A stretch of 64,000 nt of DNA from Microbacterium terregens (GTDB taxonomy: Bacteria; Pseudomonadota; Alphaproteobacteria; Sphingomonadales; Sphingomonadaceae): contig NZ_BSEX01000003.1 of NCBI RefSeq assembly GCF_027922045.1, positions 94,975 to 158,974 on the forward strand. The letters are read 5' to 3'. Position 1 is the stretch's first letter. Every line of letters starts with the position of its first letter. A program made the translations under genes and the position numbers. Below the pieces are notes generated by a model. The model was not told where the DNA came from. It did not search any database and was given only the letters and a program-made list of their open reading frames with translations. Shown in pieces: positions 52,527 to 61,479 of this stretch.

Positions 52527-54029
52527 TCAGCGATACAGCGCCTGGGCATCCTGCTTGAACGACGCGCCGCTGTCGCTGCGGCTGTAGAACATGTGCCCGC
52601 CCGGATAGACACGCAGCTGCACGCGCTCCGCCTGGCCGAACGCCGGCATCTGGTCGACGATCAGGCGCGAGGCGAAGAAGGGGCAGGAGAGGTCGTCCCA
52701 GCCATGGACGATCATCACCCGCATCTTGGGATCGTTGGCGATCGCCTTGCGCAGGTCGCTCACCGGCGTGTCGTCCGGCTTGCCGCGATCCCAGGCCTGG
52801 TTCACCTCGTACGAAAGCGCATGGTAGCGCGCATCCGTCTTCCAGCCCACTTCGCGGGTGACGAAGTCGACCATCGCGCTGGTGGTGGGCGCGATCAACG
52901 CGTCCAGGATCGGGTCGTTCGATTGCTGCTGGGCCGACCAGGGGAAGGGATCGAACGCCGTCACGTTGGAATCATAGATGCTGCCGATCCGTCCTTCGTT
53001 GCGATGGATCTCGCGAAGGTAGGTGCGGCTGTCGATCCGGCCGCCCAGCTTCTGCACCATCGCAGGATCGAGCCCGGTCAGTTCCGCCACGCGCTGCGAG
53101 ATCCGCGCGGTCGCTTCGGGATCGGATCGGCCGCGCAGCAGGTCGCGGGCATAGTCGCCGCGGACATAGGCCTCCACTTCCGCCATCGCGGCCGGCGTCA
53201 GGCGTCCCTGCCGCTCCAGGTTGGACGCCGCCATCGACGGCAGATCGATCATCCACGGCAGCGGCGACAGGGCGGTCGCGCCGTCCCCCGAGGCGGGATC
53301 GAGATAAGGGGACACCAGGATCATCCCGTTGACCCCGACGCCAATCTGCGACTGGAGCTCATAGGCGATCCGCGGCGCGCGATACCCGCCGTAGCTCTCG
53401 CCCATCACGTACTTGGGCGAGCGCAGCCGGCCTTCCTTGACGAGCCAGTCGTAGACGACCTTGGACAGGTACTTGATGTCGGGATCGTTGGCGTAGAACG
53501 CCTTCTTGGTCTCCGCCTCGTCCACCAGGCTGCGGCTGAAACCGGTGCCGACGGGATCGATGAACACCAGGTCGGTGAAGTCGAGCCAGCTGTTGGGATT
53601 GTCGCTCGCGATCGGGGCGTCGGAGGGCGCATCGCCCTGCGCACCGAACTGGACGCGCTTGGGCCCGATGGCGCCCAGGTTGAGGTAGACCGACGCGGCG
53701 CCCGGCCCGCCATTGAAGGCGAAGGTCACCGGACGCGCCGGATCGCGTCCCGGCACGGTGTACGCCGTATAGGTGACCTGGCCGATCTCCTTCCCCTTCG
53801 CGTCGCGCACGGGGATCGTGCCCACGGTCGCCTTGTACGACAGCGTGCGCCCGCCGATCCGCGCCGACTGGCTGATCGTCTTGTCGCCCGGCAGCGGCGG
53901 CGGCTTGGTCTCGTCCTCCGCCTTCTTCTTCTCGACGGTGGTGGTGGTCTCCGCCGACTGGGCATGGGCAAGGCTGCTGGTGCAGGCGAGCAGCAGGGCG
54001 GCGGCGGATAGGCGCAGAATCGATCGCAA
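52527..54029 (-). CDS. S10 family serine carboxypeptidase-like protein
   Basis: About 500 residues. A signal peptide (about 1-23) is followed by an alpha/beta-hydrolase domain: VTFAFNGGPGAASVYLNLGA gives the oxyanion loop, VMGESYGGYR the nucleophilic Ser motif, and the C-terminal VMIVHGWDDLSCPFF and GGHMFY the catalytic Asp and His. It probably trims peptides in the periplasm. The start is uncertain: TTG 54029 has GGGAG eight bases upstream and places the signal peptide at the N terminus; GTG/ATG options further out (to 54119) lack this. Confidence 0.87.
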   Translation of the reverse strand: MRSILRLSAAALLLACTSSLAHAQSAETTTTVEKKKAEDETKPPPLPGDKTISQSARIGGRTLSYKATVGTIPVRDAKGKEIGQVTYTAYTVPGRDPARPVTFAFNGGPGAASVYLNLGAIGPKRVQFGAQGDAPSDAPIASDNPNSWLDFTDLVFIDPVGTGFSRSLVDEAETKKAFYANDPDIKYLSKVVYDWLVKEGRLRSPKYVMGESYGGYRAPRIAYELQSQIGVGVNGMILVSPYLDPASGDGATALSPLPWMIDLPSMAASNLERQGRLTPAAMAEVEAYVRGDYARDLLRGRSDPEATARISQRVAELTGLDPAMVQKLGGRIDSRTYLREIHRNEGRIGSIYDSNVTAFDPFPWSAQQQSNDPILDALIAPTTSAMVDFVTREVGWKTDARYHALSYEVNQAWDRGKPDDTPVSDLRKAIANDPKMRVMIVHGWDDLSCPFFASRLIVDQMPAFGQAERVQLRVYPGGHMFYSRSDSGASFKQDAQALYR

Positions 54030-54099
54030 GTGTTGAGCTCCCCTTCGCAAGGGAGAGAATGTTGCAGCGCGGAGACTGCGAGGCAATGATGAAGCCGGT

Positions 54100-54810
54100 T
54101 CAGAGGGCCTGGTATGCACCTTCTCGCATCATCGGCACGACGTCGGCAGAATCCACCTCAAGCGCGACCTCGATATCGGCGGCGTATCCCCAACCGGAGA
54201 GTTCGCGGCCCGAGCGGCTGTCGCGGAGGATCTGGGCCAGGCGGGGCTTCGCTGCCCTGTACGCTTCGGCTGCTAGACCGGCCTCTGCATTCCGTGTCCC
54301 GCCAAGAGCATCGATGATGGCACCTGCTCCGAGCCAATCCTCGATGGCTGGTCGCAGCGTTTGATCCGGCCACCGCTCCCCTGCCGCAATCACGACGATC
54401 GTTCCATCACCGGCGAGGGAGCTTGCCGCCCCACCGACCGCTCGGGCGTTGCGCAAGCAGCCGCAGATCGTCGGAGCGTCACCAGTCGTCAGCGACAGCC
54501 GGGAGCCATTCGGCGACGGCAGCAGGAGGCGGGTCCCCCACGCGATATGCTTCAGGCTGGCCGGCGAAAGACTGAGCTGTCCCCCTCCAGCACTGCGCGG
54601 CGACGCTGCAACCGCTCCATGCCGAGCAGCTTCGGCCGCTGCCGCGGCGGCATCGCCGTACGGAAAGGGGAACACGATCGCACCGCTTCCGAAGGCTACG
54701 CTAACTGCCGTCGAGAAGGACAACACGTCGACGATGATGAAGAGGTCCGCAGAGGCTTTCCACGCCTCAATTCCGGACAGGCCCCATTCACAGGCTATTT
54801 TCGGCATCAT
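54100..54810 (-). CDS. ComB-like 2-phosphosulfolactate phosphatase family protein
   Basis: 236 residues. FIIVDVLSFSTAVSVAFGSG is the ComB N-terminal block (usually DVLRASTT), followed by TRLLLPSPNGSRLS (usually TTNGTRA), GCLRNARAVG and VIAAGERWPD. ComB dephosphorylates 2-phosphosulfolactate in methanogenic coenzyme M synthesis; bacteria without coenzyme M also carry homologues whose substrate is unknown, and no other pathway gene is here. Active-site variation (Ser-Phe for Arg-Ala) adds doubt about the substrate. ATG 54810 or 54807; no good ribosome-binding site is seen. Confidence 0.8.
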   Translation of the reverse strand: MMPKIACEWGLSGIEAWKASADLFIIVDVLSFSTAVSVAFGSGAIVFPFPYGDAAAAAAEAARHGAVAASPRSAGGGQLSLSPASLKHIAWGTRLLLPSPNGSRLSLTTGDAPTICGCLRNARAVGGAASSLAGDGTIVVIAAGERWPDQTLRPAIEDWLGAGAIIDALGGTRNAEAGLAAEAYRAAKPRLAQILRDSRSGRELSGWGYAADIEVALEVDSADVVPMMREGAYQAL

Positions 54811-54877
54811 CGGACTGATGCCAGAGGGAAGCAGGCCTGCCAATCAGCAGGCCCGCACCGCGCCGACAGTGCGGCCG

Positions 54878-56746
54878 CTACGCCGCTGCGCCCTCCAGCG
54901 TCTCGCTGATCTCCATCCAGCGGGTCTCGGCGGCCTCGATCCGCTCGGACAGATCCGCTCGGCGCTTCATCAGTTCGGTCATGGTAAGCTTCGCAAGCGC
55001 CGGCGCCGCCTCCGATGGCGCGAACATCGCCTGGTCGATTGCCGTGCGCTCGGCAGTGAGCTTCACCACCTCCCGCTCGGCGGCCTGGGCCTCCTTGCGC
55101 AGCCCCTGGGCACGCTCGCGTGCTTCGGCCGCGGCCCGGCGGTCCTCCTTCTTGTTGGCTTTTTTCTCGGCCTTGTCCGCCTTGCTGCCGCCGCCCAGCA
55201 CCAGCGCGATATAGTCGTCGAGGCTGCCGTCGAAGTCGCTGGCGGTGCCGCCGTCGACCAGCACCAGCCGGTCGGCCGTGGTCTCCAGCATGTGCCGATC
55301 GTGGCTGACCACCACCACCGCGCCGGTGTAGGCATTCAGCGCCTGGATCAGCGCCTCGCGCGCGTCGACGTCGAGGTGGTTGGTCGGCTCGTCGAGGATC
55401 AGCATGTGCGGCGCGTCGCGGGTGATGAGCGCCAGGGCGAGCCGCGCGCGCTCGCCGCCCGAAAGCTTGCCGACCAGCGTCGTCGCCTTGTCGCCCGAAA
55501 AGCCGAACCGCCCGAGCTGCGCGCGCACCGCGCCTGGCGTCTTGCCCTTCATCAGCCGGGTCATGTGCTCGAGCGGCGTGTCGCGCGCGTCGAGTTCCTC
55601 GACCTGATACTGGGTGAAATAGCCGACCCGCATCTTGGACGAGGATGCCATCTCGCCTTCCATCGGCGTCAGCTGCGCGGCGAGCAGTCGGGCGAGCGTG
55701 GTCTTGCCGTTGCCGTTGCGACCAAGCAGACCGATGCGATCGTCGGGGTCGAGCCGCAAGTTAAGCCGCTTGAGGATCGGTTTTTCACCATAGCCGACGC
55801 TCGCCATGTCGAGCGTCACCAGCGGGGGGCGCAGTTCGTCGGGATCGGGGAAATCGAACGACAGCGACGGATCCTCTGCCATCGCGGCGATCGGCGCCAT
55901 CTTGGCAAGCGCCTTGATGCGCGACTGCGCCTGCTTGGCGGTCGAAGCGCGCGCAGAGTTGCGGGCGATGTAATCCTGCAGCTTTGCGCGCTGCGCGACC
56001 TGGTTGGCCCGCGCCGCCTCCAGCTGCGCCATCCGCTCGGCGCGTTGCCGCTCGAACGCGTCATAGCCGCCCGGATAGAGCGTCACCTTGCCGCCTTGCA
56101 GGTGAAGGATGTGATCGACGACGTTGTTGAGGAAGTCGCGCTCGTGGCTGACGATCACGATGGTCGCACGATAGCTTTTGAGGAAGTCCTCCAGCCACAG
56201 CACCGCTTCCAGGTCGAGGTGGTTCGAAGGCTCGTCGAGCAGCAGCACGTCGGGCTGGCTGAACAACAAGGCGGCGAGCGCGACGCGCATGCGCCAGCCA
56301 CCGGAGAAGCCGTCGAGCGGCGACTGCTGCATGCTCTCGTCAAATCCGAGGCCCACCAGAATGCGCGCGGCACGTGCCGGCGCGGTATGGGCGTCGATTG
56401 CGAGCAACCGCTCGTGCACCTCGGCCAGGCGGTCGGGGTCGTGCGACGTCTCGGCCTCTTGCATCAGCGCTGCCCGCTCCGTGTCGGCGGCGAGTACCGT
56501 TTCGAACGGCGTGGCGCTGCCGGCGGGCGCTTCCTGCGCGACATAGCCCAGGCGGCTGCCGCGCGGCATCTCCGCGGCGCCCCCATCGGGCTCCAGTTCG
56601 CCCGCGATCACGCGCACCAGGGTCGACTTGCCGGCACCGTTGCGGCCGATTAGGCCGACGCGGCTGCCCGGCGGCAGCGCCGCGTTGACGCCATCGAGAA
56701 TGAGCCGCCCGCCCAGGCGCACCGTGATTCCATTGAGGTTCAGCAT
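54878..56746 (-). CDS. ABC-F family ATPase (YheS/Uup-like)
   Basis: 622 residues with two ABC modules joined by the ABC-F linker. Walker A motifs GLIGRNGAGKST and GLLGRNGNGKTT, signatures FSGGWRMRVALA and LSGGERARLALA, and Walker B LLLDEPSNHLD and LILDEPTNHLD are intact. The C-terminal coiled coil (about 525-610) is charged. ABC-F proteins bind the ribosomal E site and relieve stalled translation; some give antibiotic resistance, but nothing here points to that. There are no membrane segments. Confidence 0.94.
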   Translation of the reverse strand: MLNLNGITVRLGGRLILDGVNAALPPGSRVGLIGRNGAGKSTLVRVIAGELEPDGGAAEMPRGSRLGYVAQEAPAGSATPFETVLAADTERAALMQEAETSHDPDRLAEVHERLLAIDAHTAPARAARILVGLGFDESMQQSPLDGFSGGWRMRVALAALLFSQPDVLLLDEPSNHLDLEAVLWLEDFLKSYRATIVIVSHERDFLNNVVDHILHLQGGKVTLYPGGYDAFERQRAERMAQLEAARANQVAQRAKLQDYIARNSARASTAKQAQSRIKALAKMAPIAAMAEDPSLSFDFPDPDELRPPLVTLDMASVGYGEKPILKRLNLRLDPDDRIGLLGRNGNGKTTLARLLAAQLTPMEGEMASSSKMRVGYFTQYQVEELDARDTPLEHMTRLMKGKTPGAVRAQLGRFGFSGDKATTLVGKLSGGERARLALALITRDAPHMLILDEPTNHLDVDAREALIQALNAYTGAVVVVSHDRHMLETTADRLVLVDGGTASDFDGSLDDYIALVLGGGSKADKAEKKANKKEDRRAAAEARERAQGLRKEAQAAEREVVKLTAERTAIDQAMFAPSEAAPALAKLTMTELMKRRADLSERIEAAETRWMEISETLEGAAA

Positions 56747-56844
56747 CGCTGCCGCCTAGCAGCCCGGACGCCGCCACGCGAGGGCTGGCGGAACCACAGG
56801 TGCTGCCCAGGCACTTCAGCATCCGCACAGGCAGGGAATGGTTC

Positions 56845-57804
56845 ATGGCCAAGGACGGCGCGGGCGCGCACATCAAGAACAACCTCGTTCTCTATGGCGC
56901 GCTCGCGGCGAATCTCGGGATCGGTGTCGCGAAGTTCATCGCCGCCGGTATCACCGGCTCGTCCTCGATGCTGACGGAGGGCGTGCACTCGGTAGTGGAC
57001 AGCGGCAACCAGGTGCTGCTGCTCTACGGGCAGAGGCGCGCGCGCCGGCCGGCCGATGCCAAGCACCCGTTCGGCTATGGCCGCGAGCTCTACTTCTGGG
57101 CATTCGTGGTCGCCCTGCTGATCTTCGCGGTCGGCGCCGGCGTATCGATCTACGAAGGCTACCTCCATATCCTGGAGCCAGAGCCGCTCAGCGATCCGCT
57201 CATCAACTACGTCGTGCTCGGGATCGCCGTCCTGCTGGAAGGCTCGTCCTGGACGATCGCAGTGCGCGAATTCAACGCCAAGCGCGGCGACACCGGCTGG
57301 TGGCGCGCGATTCACGAGTCCAAGGATCCGGCCGGCTTCATCGTTCTGTTCGAGGACTCGGCGGCGCTGATCGGCCTAGTGGTCGCGGGCGGTGGCGTGT
57401 GGGCCAGCCACTATTTCGGGGATCCCCGCATCGATGGCGTCGCATCGATCCTCATCGGCCTGATCCTGGCAACGGTTTCGGGTCTGCTGGCGCGCGAGGC
57501 CAAGGGGCTGCTGATCGGTGAGCGCGCGGACCCCGTACTGATCGAGCGCGTGCGCACGGTGGTCGGTGCCAAGCCGGGCATCTCGGCCGTGAACCACGTG
57601 CGCACCATCCACACCGCACCCGACGCAGTGTTCGTTGCGATCAGCGCCGATTTCGACGATGCGCTCACCATGGGCGCAGGCGAAACACTGATCGAGGAGA
57701 TCGAGGCCGAATTGAAGGCCGCGATCCCCACCCTCACCTCCATCTACATCCGTCCGGAGAAGCACGAGGACGCCATCCTCAGCTTCGCGCCTGCCGCCGG
57801 CTGA
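56845..57804 (+). CDS. cation diffusion facilitator transporter
   Basis: 319 residues, about six membrane helices. Metal-site residues are visible in SSSMLTEGVHSVVDSGNQ (the D/E-x3-H/D motif of the second helix) and in HPFGYGRELYFWAF; a cytosolic ferredoxin-like C-terminal domain follows (ERVRTVVGAKPGI, RTIHTAPDAVFVAI). It exports divalent cations such as Zn or Fe in exchange for protons. ATG 56845 is used over 56800. Confidence 0.9.
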   Translation: MAKDGAGAHIKNNLVLYGALAANLGIGVAKFIAAGITGSSSMLTEGVHSVVDSGNQVLLLYGQRRARRPADAKHPFGYGRELYFWAFVVALLIFAVGAGVSIYEGYLHILEPEPLSDPLINYVVLGIAVLLEGSSWTIAVREFNAKRGDTGWWRAIHESKDPAGFIVLFEDSAALIGLVVAGGGVWASHYFGDPRIDGVASILIGLILATVSGLLAREAKGLLIGERADPVLIERVRTVVGAKPGISAVNHVRTIHTAPDAVFVAISADFDDALTMGAGETLIEEIEAELKAAIPTLTSIYIRPEKHEDAILSFAPAAG

Positions 57805-57807
57805 CCG

Positions 57808-58980
57808 ATGCAGAGCTTCGATGCGATCGTGCTCGGCGCGGGTGGCGCCGGGCTGATGGCCGCGGCCGTCGCCGGGCAGCGCGGCAGGCGTGTGGTCGTC
57901 GTGGACCATGCGCCAGAGCCCGGCCGCAAGATCCTGATCTCGGGCGGAGGCCGCTGCAACTTCACCAACCTGGGCACCGCGCCCGATCGCTACGTGTCCG
58001 CCAACCCGCATTTCGCCAAGTCAGCGCTCGGCCGCTACACCGCCGGCGACTTTCTGGAGATGGTCGAGCGACACGGCATCGCCTGGCACGAGAAGACGCT
58101 GGGGCAGCTGTTCTGCGACGGATCGGCGCGGCAGATCGTGGCCATGCTGCTGGACGAGTGCGCAGCGGGCGCCGTGGCGATCCGCCTGGGCGCGCCGATC
58201 CGCGACGTCTCGCATGCGGACGGACGGTTCACGGTGGTGCACGGTGATGCCACGCTCACGGCGCCGGCGCTGGTTATCGCCACCGGCGGCCCGTCCATCC
58301 CGAAGCTGGGCGCGACCGGCTTTGCCTATGATCTCGCCCGCAAGTTCGGGCTGAAGGTCGTCGAGCCCCGCCCCGCTCTCGTGCCGCTGACGCTGCCGCC
58401 GGAGGACGCGCTGTTCCGCTCGCTCTCAGGCGTCGCGACCGAAGTAGTCGCGCGCTGCGGCAAGGCGGCGTTCCGGGAGGCGGCGCTGTTCACCCACCGC
58501 GGCCTGTCAGGTCCCGCGATCCTGCAGGTGTCCTCCTATTGGCGGCACCGGAACACGATCGGCATCGACTTCCTACCGGATCAAGGCGCGGGGTGGCTGC
58601 TCGAGGCAAAACGCACCCGTCCGCGCGCAGGCCTACGGGCGGTGCTTTCGACGGCACTTCCCGATCGGCTCGCCGAGGCTCTCGCCGAACGCCTGGCTGT
58701 GGTCGGAGAACTCGGCAACCAGCGCGACGCCACGCTCCGGGATGCCGAGCAGCGGCTCGGCAACTGGCACTTCGTTCCGAATGGCAGCGAAGGCTATGCG
58801 AAGGCGGAGGTGACGGTCGGCGGCATCGCGACGGAGGGGCTCTCCTCGCGCACCATGGAGGCGCGTCACCTGCCGGGCCTCTATGTGGTTGGCGAGGCGA
58901 TGGACGTGACCGGCTGGCTCGGTGGGTACAATTTCCAATGGGCCTGGGCGAGCGGCTGGGCGGCGGCCCAAGCGCTGTGA
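57808..58980 (+). CDS. HI0933/BaiN-type NAD(P)/FAD-dependent oxidoreductase
   Basis: 390 residues. FDAIVLGAGGAGLMAAAVAG is the Rossmann FAD-binding start, GRKILISGGGRCNFTN the hallmark of the HI0933 family, and VVGEAMDVTGWLGGYNFQWA the C-terminal FAD motif. Members are soluble flavoproteins; one gut homologue reduces bile acids, but the substrate here is unknown. It starts 3 bases after the transporter gene and its TGA overlaps the next gene (GTGA). Confidence 0.92.
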   Translation: MQSFDAIVLGAGGAGLMAAAVAGQRGRRVVVVDHAPEPGRKILISGGGRCNFTNLGTAPDRYVSANPHFAKSALGRYTAGDFLEMVERHGIAWHEKTLGQLFCDGSARQIVAMLLDECAAGAVAIRLGAPIRDVSHADGRFTVVHGDATLTAPALVIATGGPSIPKLGATGFAYDLARKFGLKVVEPRPALVPLTLPPEDALFRSLSGVATEVVARCGKAAFREAALFTHRGLSGPAILQVSSYWRHRNTIGIDFLPDQGAGWLLEAKRTRPRAGLRAVLSTALPDRLAEALAERLAVVGELGNQRDATLRDAEQRLGNWHFVPNGSEGYAKAEVTVGGIATEGLSSRTMEARHLPGLYVVGEAMDVTGWLGGYNFQWAWASGWAAAQAL

Positions 58981-59474
58981 CAGACGAGATGAAGCGGAGC
59001 TTCCCGCCGGTGGTGGCCCCGGATACGCGCGTGCTGGTGCTTGGAAGCCTGCCGGGCGAACGCTCGCTGGCCGAGCGCCGCTATTATGCGCACCCACAGA
59101 ACCAGTTCTGGAGCCTAATGTCGCCGGTAGCCGGGCAGGATCTGGTGCCGCTTCCCTACGAGGCGCGGCTGGCGGCGCTGCGCAGGGCCGGGATCGGCCT
59201 GTGGGACGTGGTGGCACAAGCACGACGGACCGGCAGCAGCGATGCAGCGATCCGCGACCTTGCAGCCAATGACCTTGCCTCGCTCGTCGCTACACTGCCG
59301 CAGCTCCGGGCAATCGGGTTCAACGGGGGCACGGCACTGCGCCACGGCACGGCGCAACTCGGCGCGGCGGCGAACGGCTATGCCATCGTACCGCTGCCTT
59401 CCAGCAGCCCGCTGCACACCGTCGGCGTCGCGGCCAAGCAGCAGGCCTGGCTCGCGCTCGCCGACTATCTCTGA
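58977..59474 (+). CDS. DNA-deoxyinosine/uracil-DNA glycosylase family protein
   Basis: 165 residues. VLVLGSLPGERSLAERRYYA and PQNQFWSLM give the base-flipping loop and active site of the MUG/deoxyinosine glycosylase group, and PLPSSSPLHTVG the C-terminal DNA-reading loop. It should remove hypoxanthine or uracil from DNA in base excision repair. GTG 58977 overlaps the upstream stop; ATG 58989 is an alternative start. Confidence 0.88.
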   Translation: MTDEMKRSFPPVVAPDTRVLVLGSLPGERSLAERRYYAHPQNQFWSLMSPVAGQDLVPLPYEARLAALRRAGIGLWDVVAQARRTGSSDAAIRDLAANDLASLVATLPQLRAIGFNGGTALRHGTAQLGAAANGYAIVPLPSSSPLHTVGVAAKQQAWLALADYL

Positions 59475-59481
59475 GGTTGGA

Positions 59482-59655
59482 TCAGCTCCCGCCGGGCTGC
59501 GGCTTGCCGACGTCGCCGGCGGGGTCGAAGTCCTTGGCCGGGTGTACCTCGTCCGCCGGCTTGTCGAGCGTGTCGCTCGGAAAGGCCGCGTCCCCGGTCT
59601 TCTGATGCTCGGTGGATAGGTTGTGGTCGGGCGTACCCATGTCCCTGTCGGTCAT
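59482..59655 (-). CDS. 57-residue hydrophilic protein
   Basis: A small acidic and polar protein beginning MTDRDMGTPDHNLSTEHQ and ending GDVGKPQPGGS, without hydrophobic segments, probably disordered. GAGGAG nine bases before ATG 59655 supports a real gene; the longer frame is a shadow of the neighbouring gene. The composition resembles small stress-related proteins, but no family is recognised. It converges on the glycosylase gene and diverges from the transpeptidase gene. Confidence 0.6.
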   Translation of the reverse strand: MTDRDMGTPDHNLSTEHQKTGDAAFPSDTLDKPADEVHPAKDFDPAGDVGKPQPGGS

Positions 59656-59788
59656 GCTGCGTCTCCTCTGCTTCTCCTCCAACCGACGAGAGACGCAGCG
59701 GTTGCGGCAAGAACGCGAGGACGCGTCCTTGCGGGAGCGAAACGGCAGCTTCGGCGTTATCCCCCTGCAAAATAACGAGGAGAAGCGG

Positions 59789-61225
59789 GTGCGCGTCGGT
59801 CTTATCGGTTCATCGTTGCTCGCGATGTCGCTCATGCTGTCGGCCTGCAACGTCAACACGAGCTCCTCAAACGAGACCGCAACGAGCGAAGGCAGCACCC
59901 AGCCCGCGCAGTGGAGCAAATCCACAGCCGACCAGCTGCGCGACGCCCTCAACAAGCGCGCCGCCCATGGCCTCGACAAGATGAACTTCGAGGTTCCGGC
60001 TGGCGAGGACGAAGCGGCACTGACCAAGGCGGCGCTCGCCTATGCCGGCGCCCTGGCACGTGGCGCGACCGATCCGACCAAGCTCTACGAGGTGTATAAT
60101 GTGCCCCGGCCGAACCCCGACCTGAAGCAGGGGCTCGCCCAGGCGCTTCAGCAGGGCAAGGTTGGCGAGTGGCTGGAGAGCCTCGCCCCGCAGGACGCGA
60201 ACTATCGCAAGCTGTCGCAAGCCTATCTGGGGCTGCGCAAGCAGGGCGAGGCGGCCACGCCGGTGATCCCGGACAAGGGCGAGCCGCTGAAGCCGGGCGC
60301 AACCGACGCGCGCATCCCGATGATCGCCAGCCAGCTGGTCGCCTCCGACTATCTCGATCGGGCGGCGGCAGGCGGCAATCGCTACACGCCGGCGATGGCG
60401 GCAGCCGTCAAGCAGATGCAGGCTGATTACGGCATCAAGCCGGACGGCGTGATCGGCAGCGATGCGCTTGCCATTCTCAACCTTTCCGATGCCGATCGTG
60501 CCCGGGCGATCGCCGTGAACATGGAGCGGCTGCGCTGGATCGAGCGTACTCCGCCCGGTACCCGTATCGACGTCAATGTCGCGGCGGCACGGCTGAGCTA
60601 CTGGCGCGACGGCAAGCTCGTGAACAGTCGCAAGGTCGTGGTGGGCGAGCCGGACAACGAGACGCCGCAGCTGGGCTCACCGATCTTCCGCCTGGTCGCC
60701 AACCCGACCTGGACGGTGCCCCGCTCGATCCAGGAAAAGGAAATCGCCGGCAAGGGATCGGACTATCTGCGCCGCAACAACATGGCGTGGGAGGACGGCT
60801 GGATCGTACAGCAGCCGGGGCCGAAGAACTCGCTGGGCCTGGTCAAGTTCGACATGCAGAACGACCACGCCATCTACCTGCATGACACCCCAGCAAAGCC
60901 GCTGTTCCAGCAGGTGCAGCGCCAGCGCAGCCATGGCTGCGTGCGCGTCGAGGATGCGCTGGGCTTTGCCGAGATGCTCGCCAAGGACGAGGGCGTGATC
61001 GACGAGTGGAACAAGGCGCGCGCGACCGGCAAGGAGACGTTCGTCAAGCTGCCGCGCGAGATCCCGGTCCGGATGCTCTACCAGACCGTACTGTTCGACG
61101 AAGCCGGCGAGCCGGTGATCCGCAACGACCCGTATGGCTGGAACGATCGCGTCGCCCAGGCGCTCGGCCTCGGCACCACCACCAACTATCGCCTGAAGCC
61201 GGATGGTGCGGACGTAGGCCCCTGA
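59789..61225 (+). CDS. YcbB-type L,D-transpeptidase lipoprotein
   Basis: 478 residues. The signal peptide ends LSAC, a lipobox with Cys near residue 20, so the enzyme is probably membrane-anchored. A scaffold region is followed by a peptidoglycan-binding segment (about 185-230: YTPAMAAAVKQMQADYGIKP and DGVIGSDALAIL) and a YkuD catalytic domain with catalytic Cys in RSHGCVRVEDA and the upstream His in AIYLHDT. It makes 3-3 cross-links in peptidoglycan. GTG 59789 is chosen because GAGGAG lies seven bases upstream. Confidence 0.93.
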   Translation: MRVGLIGSSLLAMSLMLSACNVNTSSSNETATSEGSTQPAQWSKSTADQLRDALNKRAAHGLDKMNFEVPAGEDEAALTKAALAYAGALARGATDPTKLYEVYNVPRPNPDLKQGLAQALQQGKVGEWLESLAPQDANYRKLSQAYLGLRKQGEAATPVIPDKGEPLKPGATDARIPMIASQLVASDYLDRAAAGGNRYTPAMAAAVKQMQADYGIKPDGVIGSDALAILNLSDADRARAIAVNMERLRWIERTPPGTRIDVNVAAARLSYWRDGKLVNSRKVVVGEPDNETPQLGSPIFRLVANPTWTVPRSIQEKEIAGKGSDYLRRNNMAWEDGWIVQQPGPKNSLGLVKFDMQNDHAIYLHDTPAKPLFQQVQRQRSHGCVRVEDALGFAEMLAKDEGVIDEWNKARATGKETFVKLPREIPVRMLYQTVLFDEAGEPVIRNDPYGWNDRVAQALGLGTTTNYRLKPDGADVGP

Positions 61226-61233
61226 TGCACCGT

Positions 61234-61266
61234 GAGGGCGGAGCTGACGACATCAGCTCCGCCCTC
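61234..61266 (+). terminator. perfect 14-bp hairpin after the transpeptidase gene
   Basis: GAGGGCGGAGCTGA (61234-61247) pairs perfectly with TCAGCTCCGCCCTC (61253-61266), loop CGACA, 8 bases after the stop codon. No U-tract follows, like the hairpin at 21864. Confidence 0.7.
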
Positions 61267-61479
61267 GCCGATGCCCCGCCTAAGCCACCGCTATTCCCGT
61301 CCTCGCGCATAGTGCCAAAGGCACGCCTGTTTGTCTTTCATTGATGACCAGAAGGTTCGATCGGCAGGCAGATAGGCCTGTAACCGGTCCCACTCCGTAA
61401 CAGATCTGTCATGGCTTTGCCTTAGCCGCTCGCTCCCAGTCGCCTGCCCCTTCCGGGTACTGTTCAGAACTGGGATATC

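Noticed and set aside
54878..56746. Antibiotic-resistance ABC-F protein
   Set aside because: Layout with a charged C-terminal coiled coil fits housekeeping YheS/Uup-like proteins; no feature specific for resistance types is seen.
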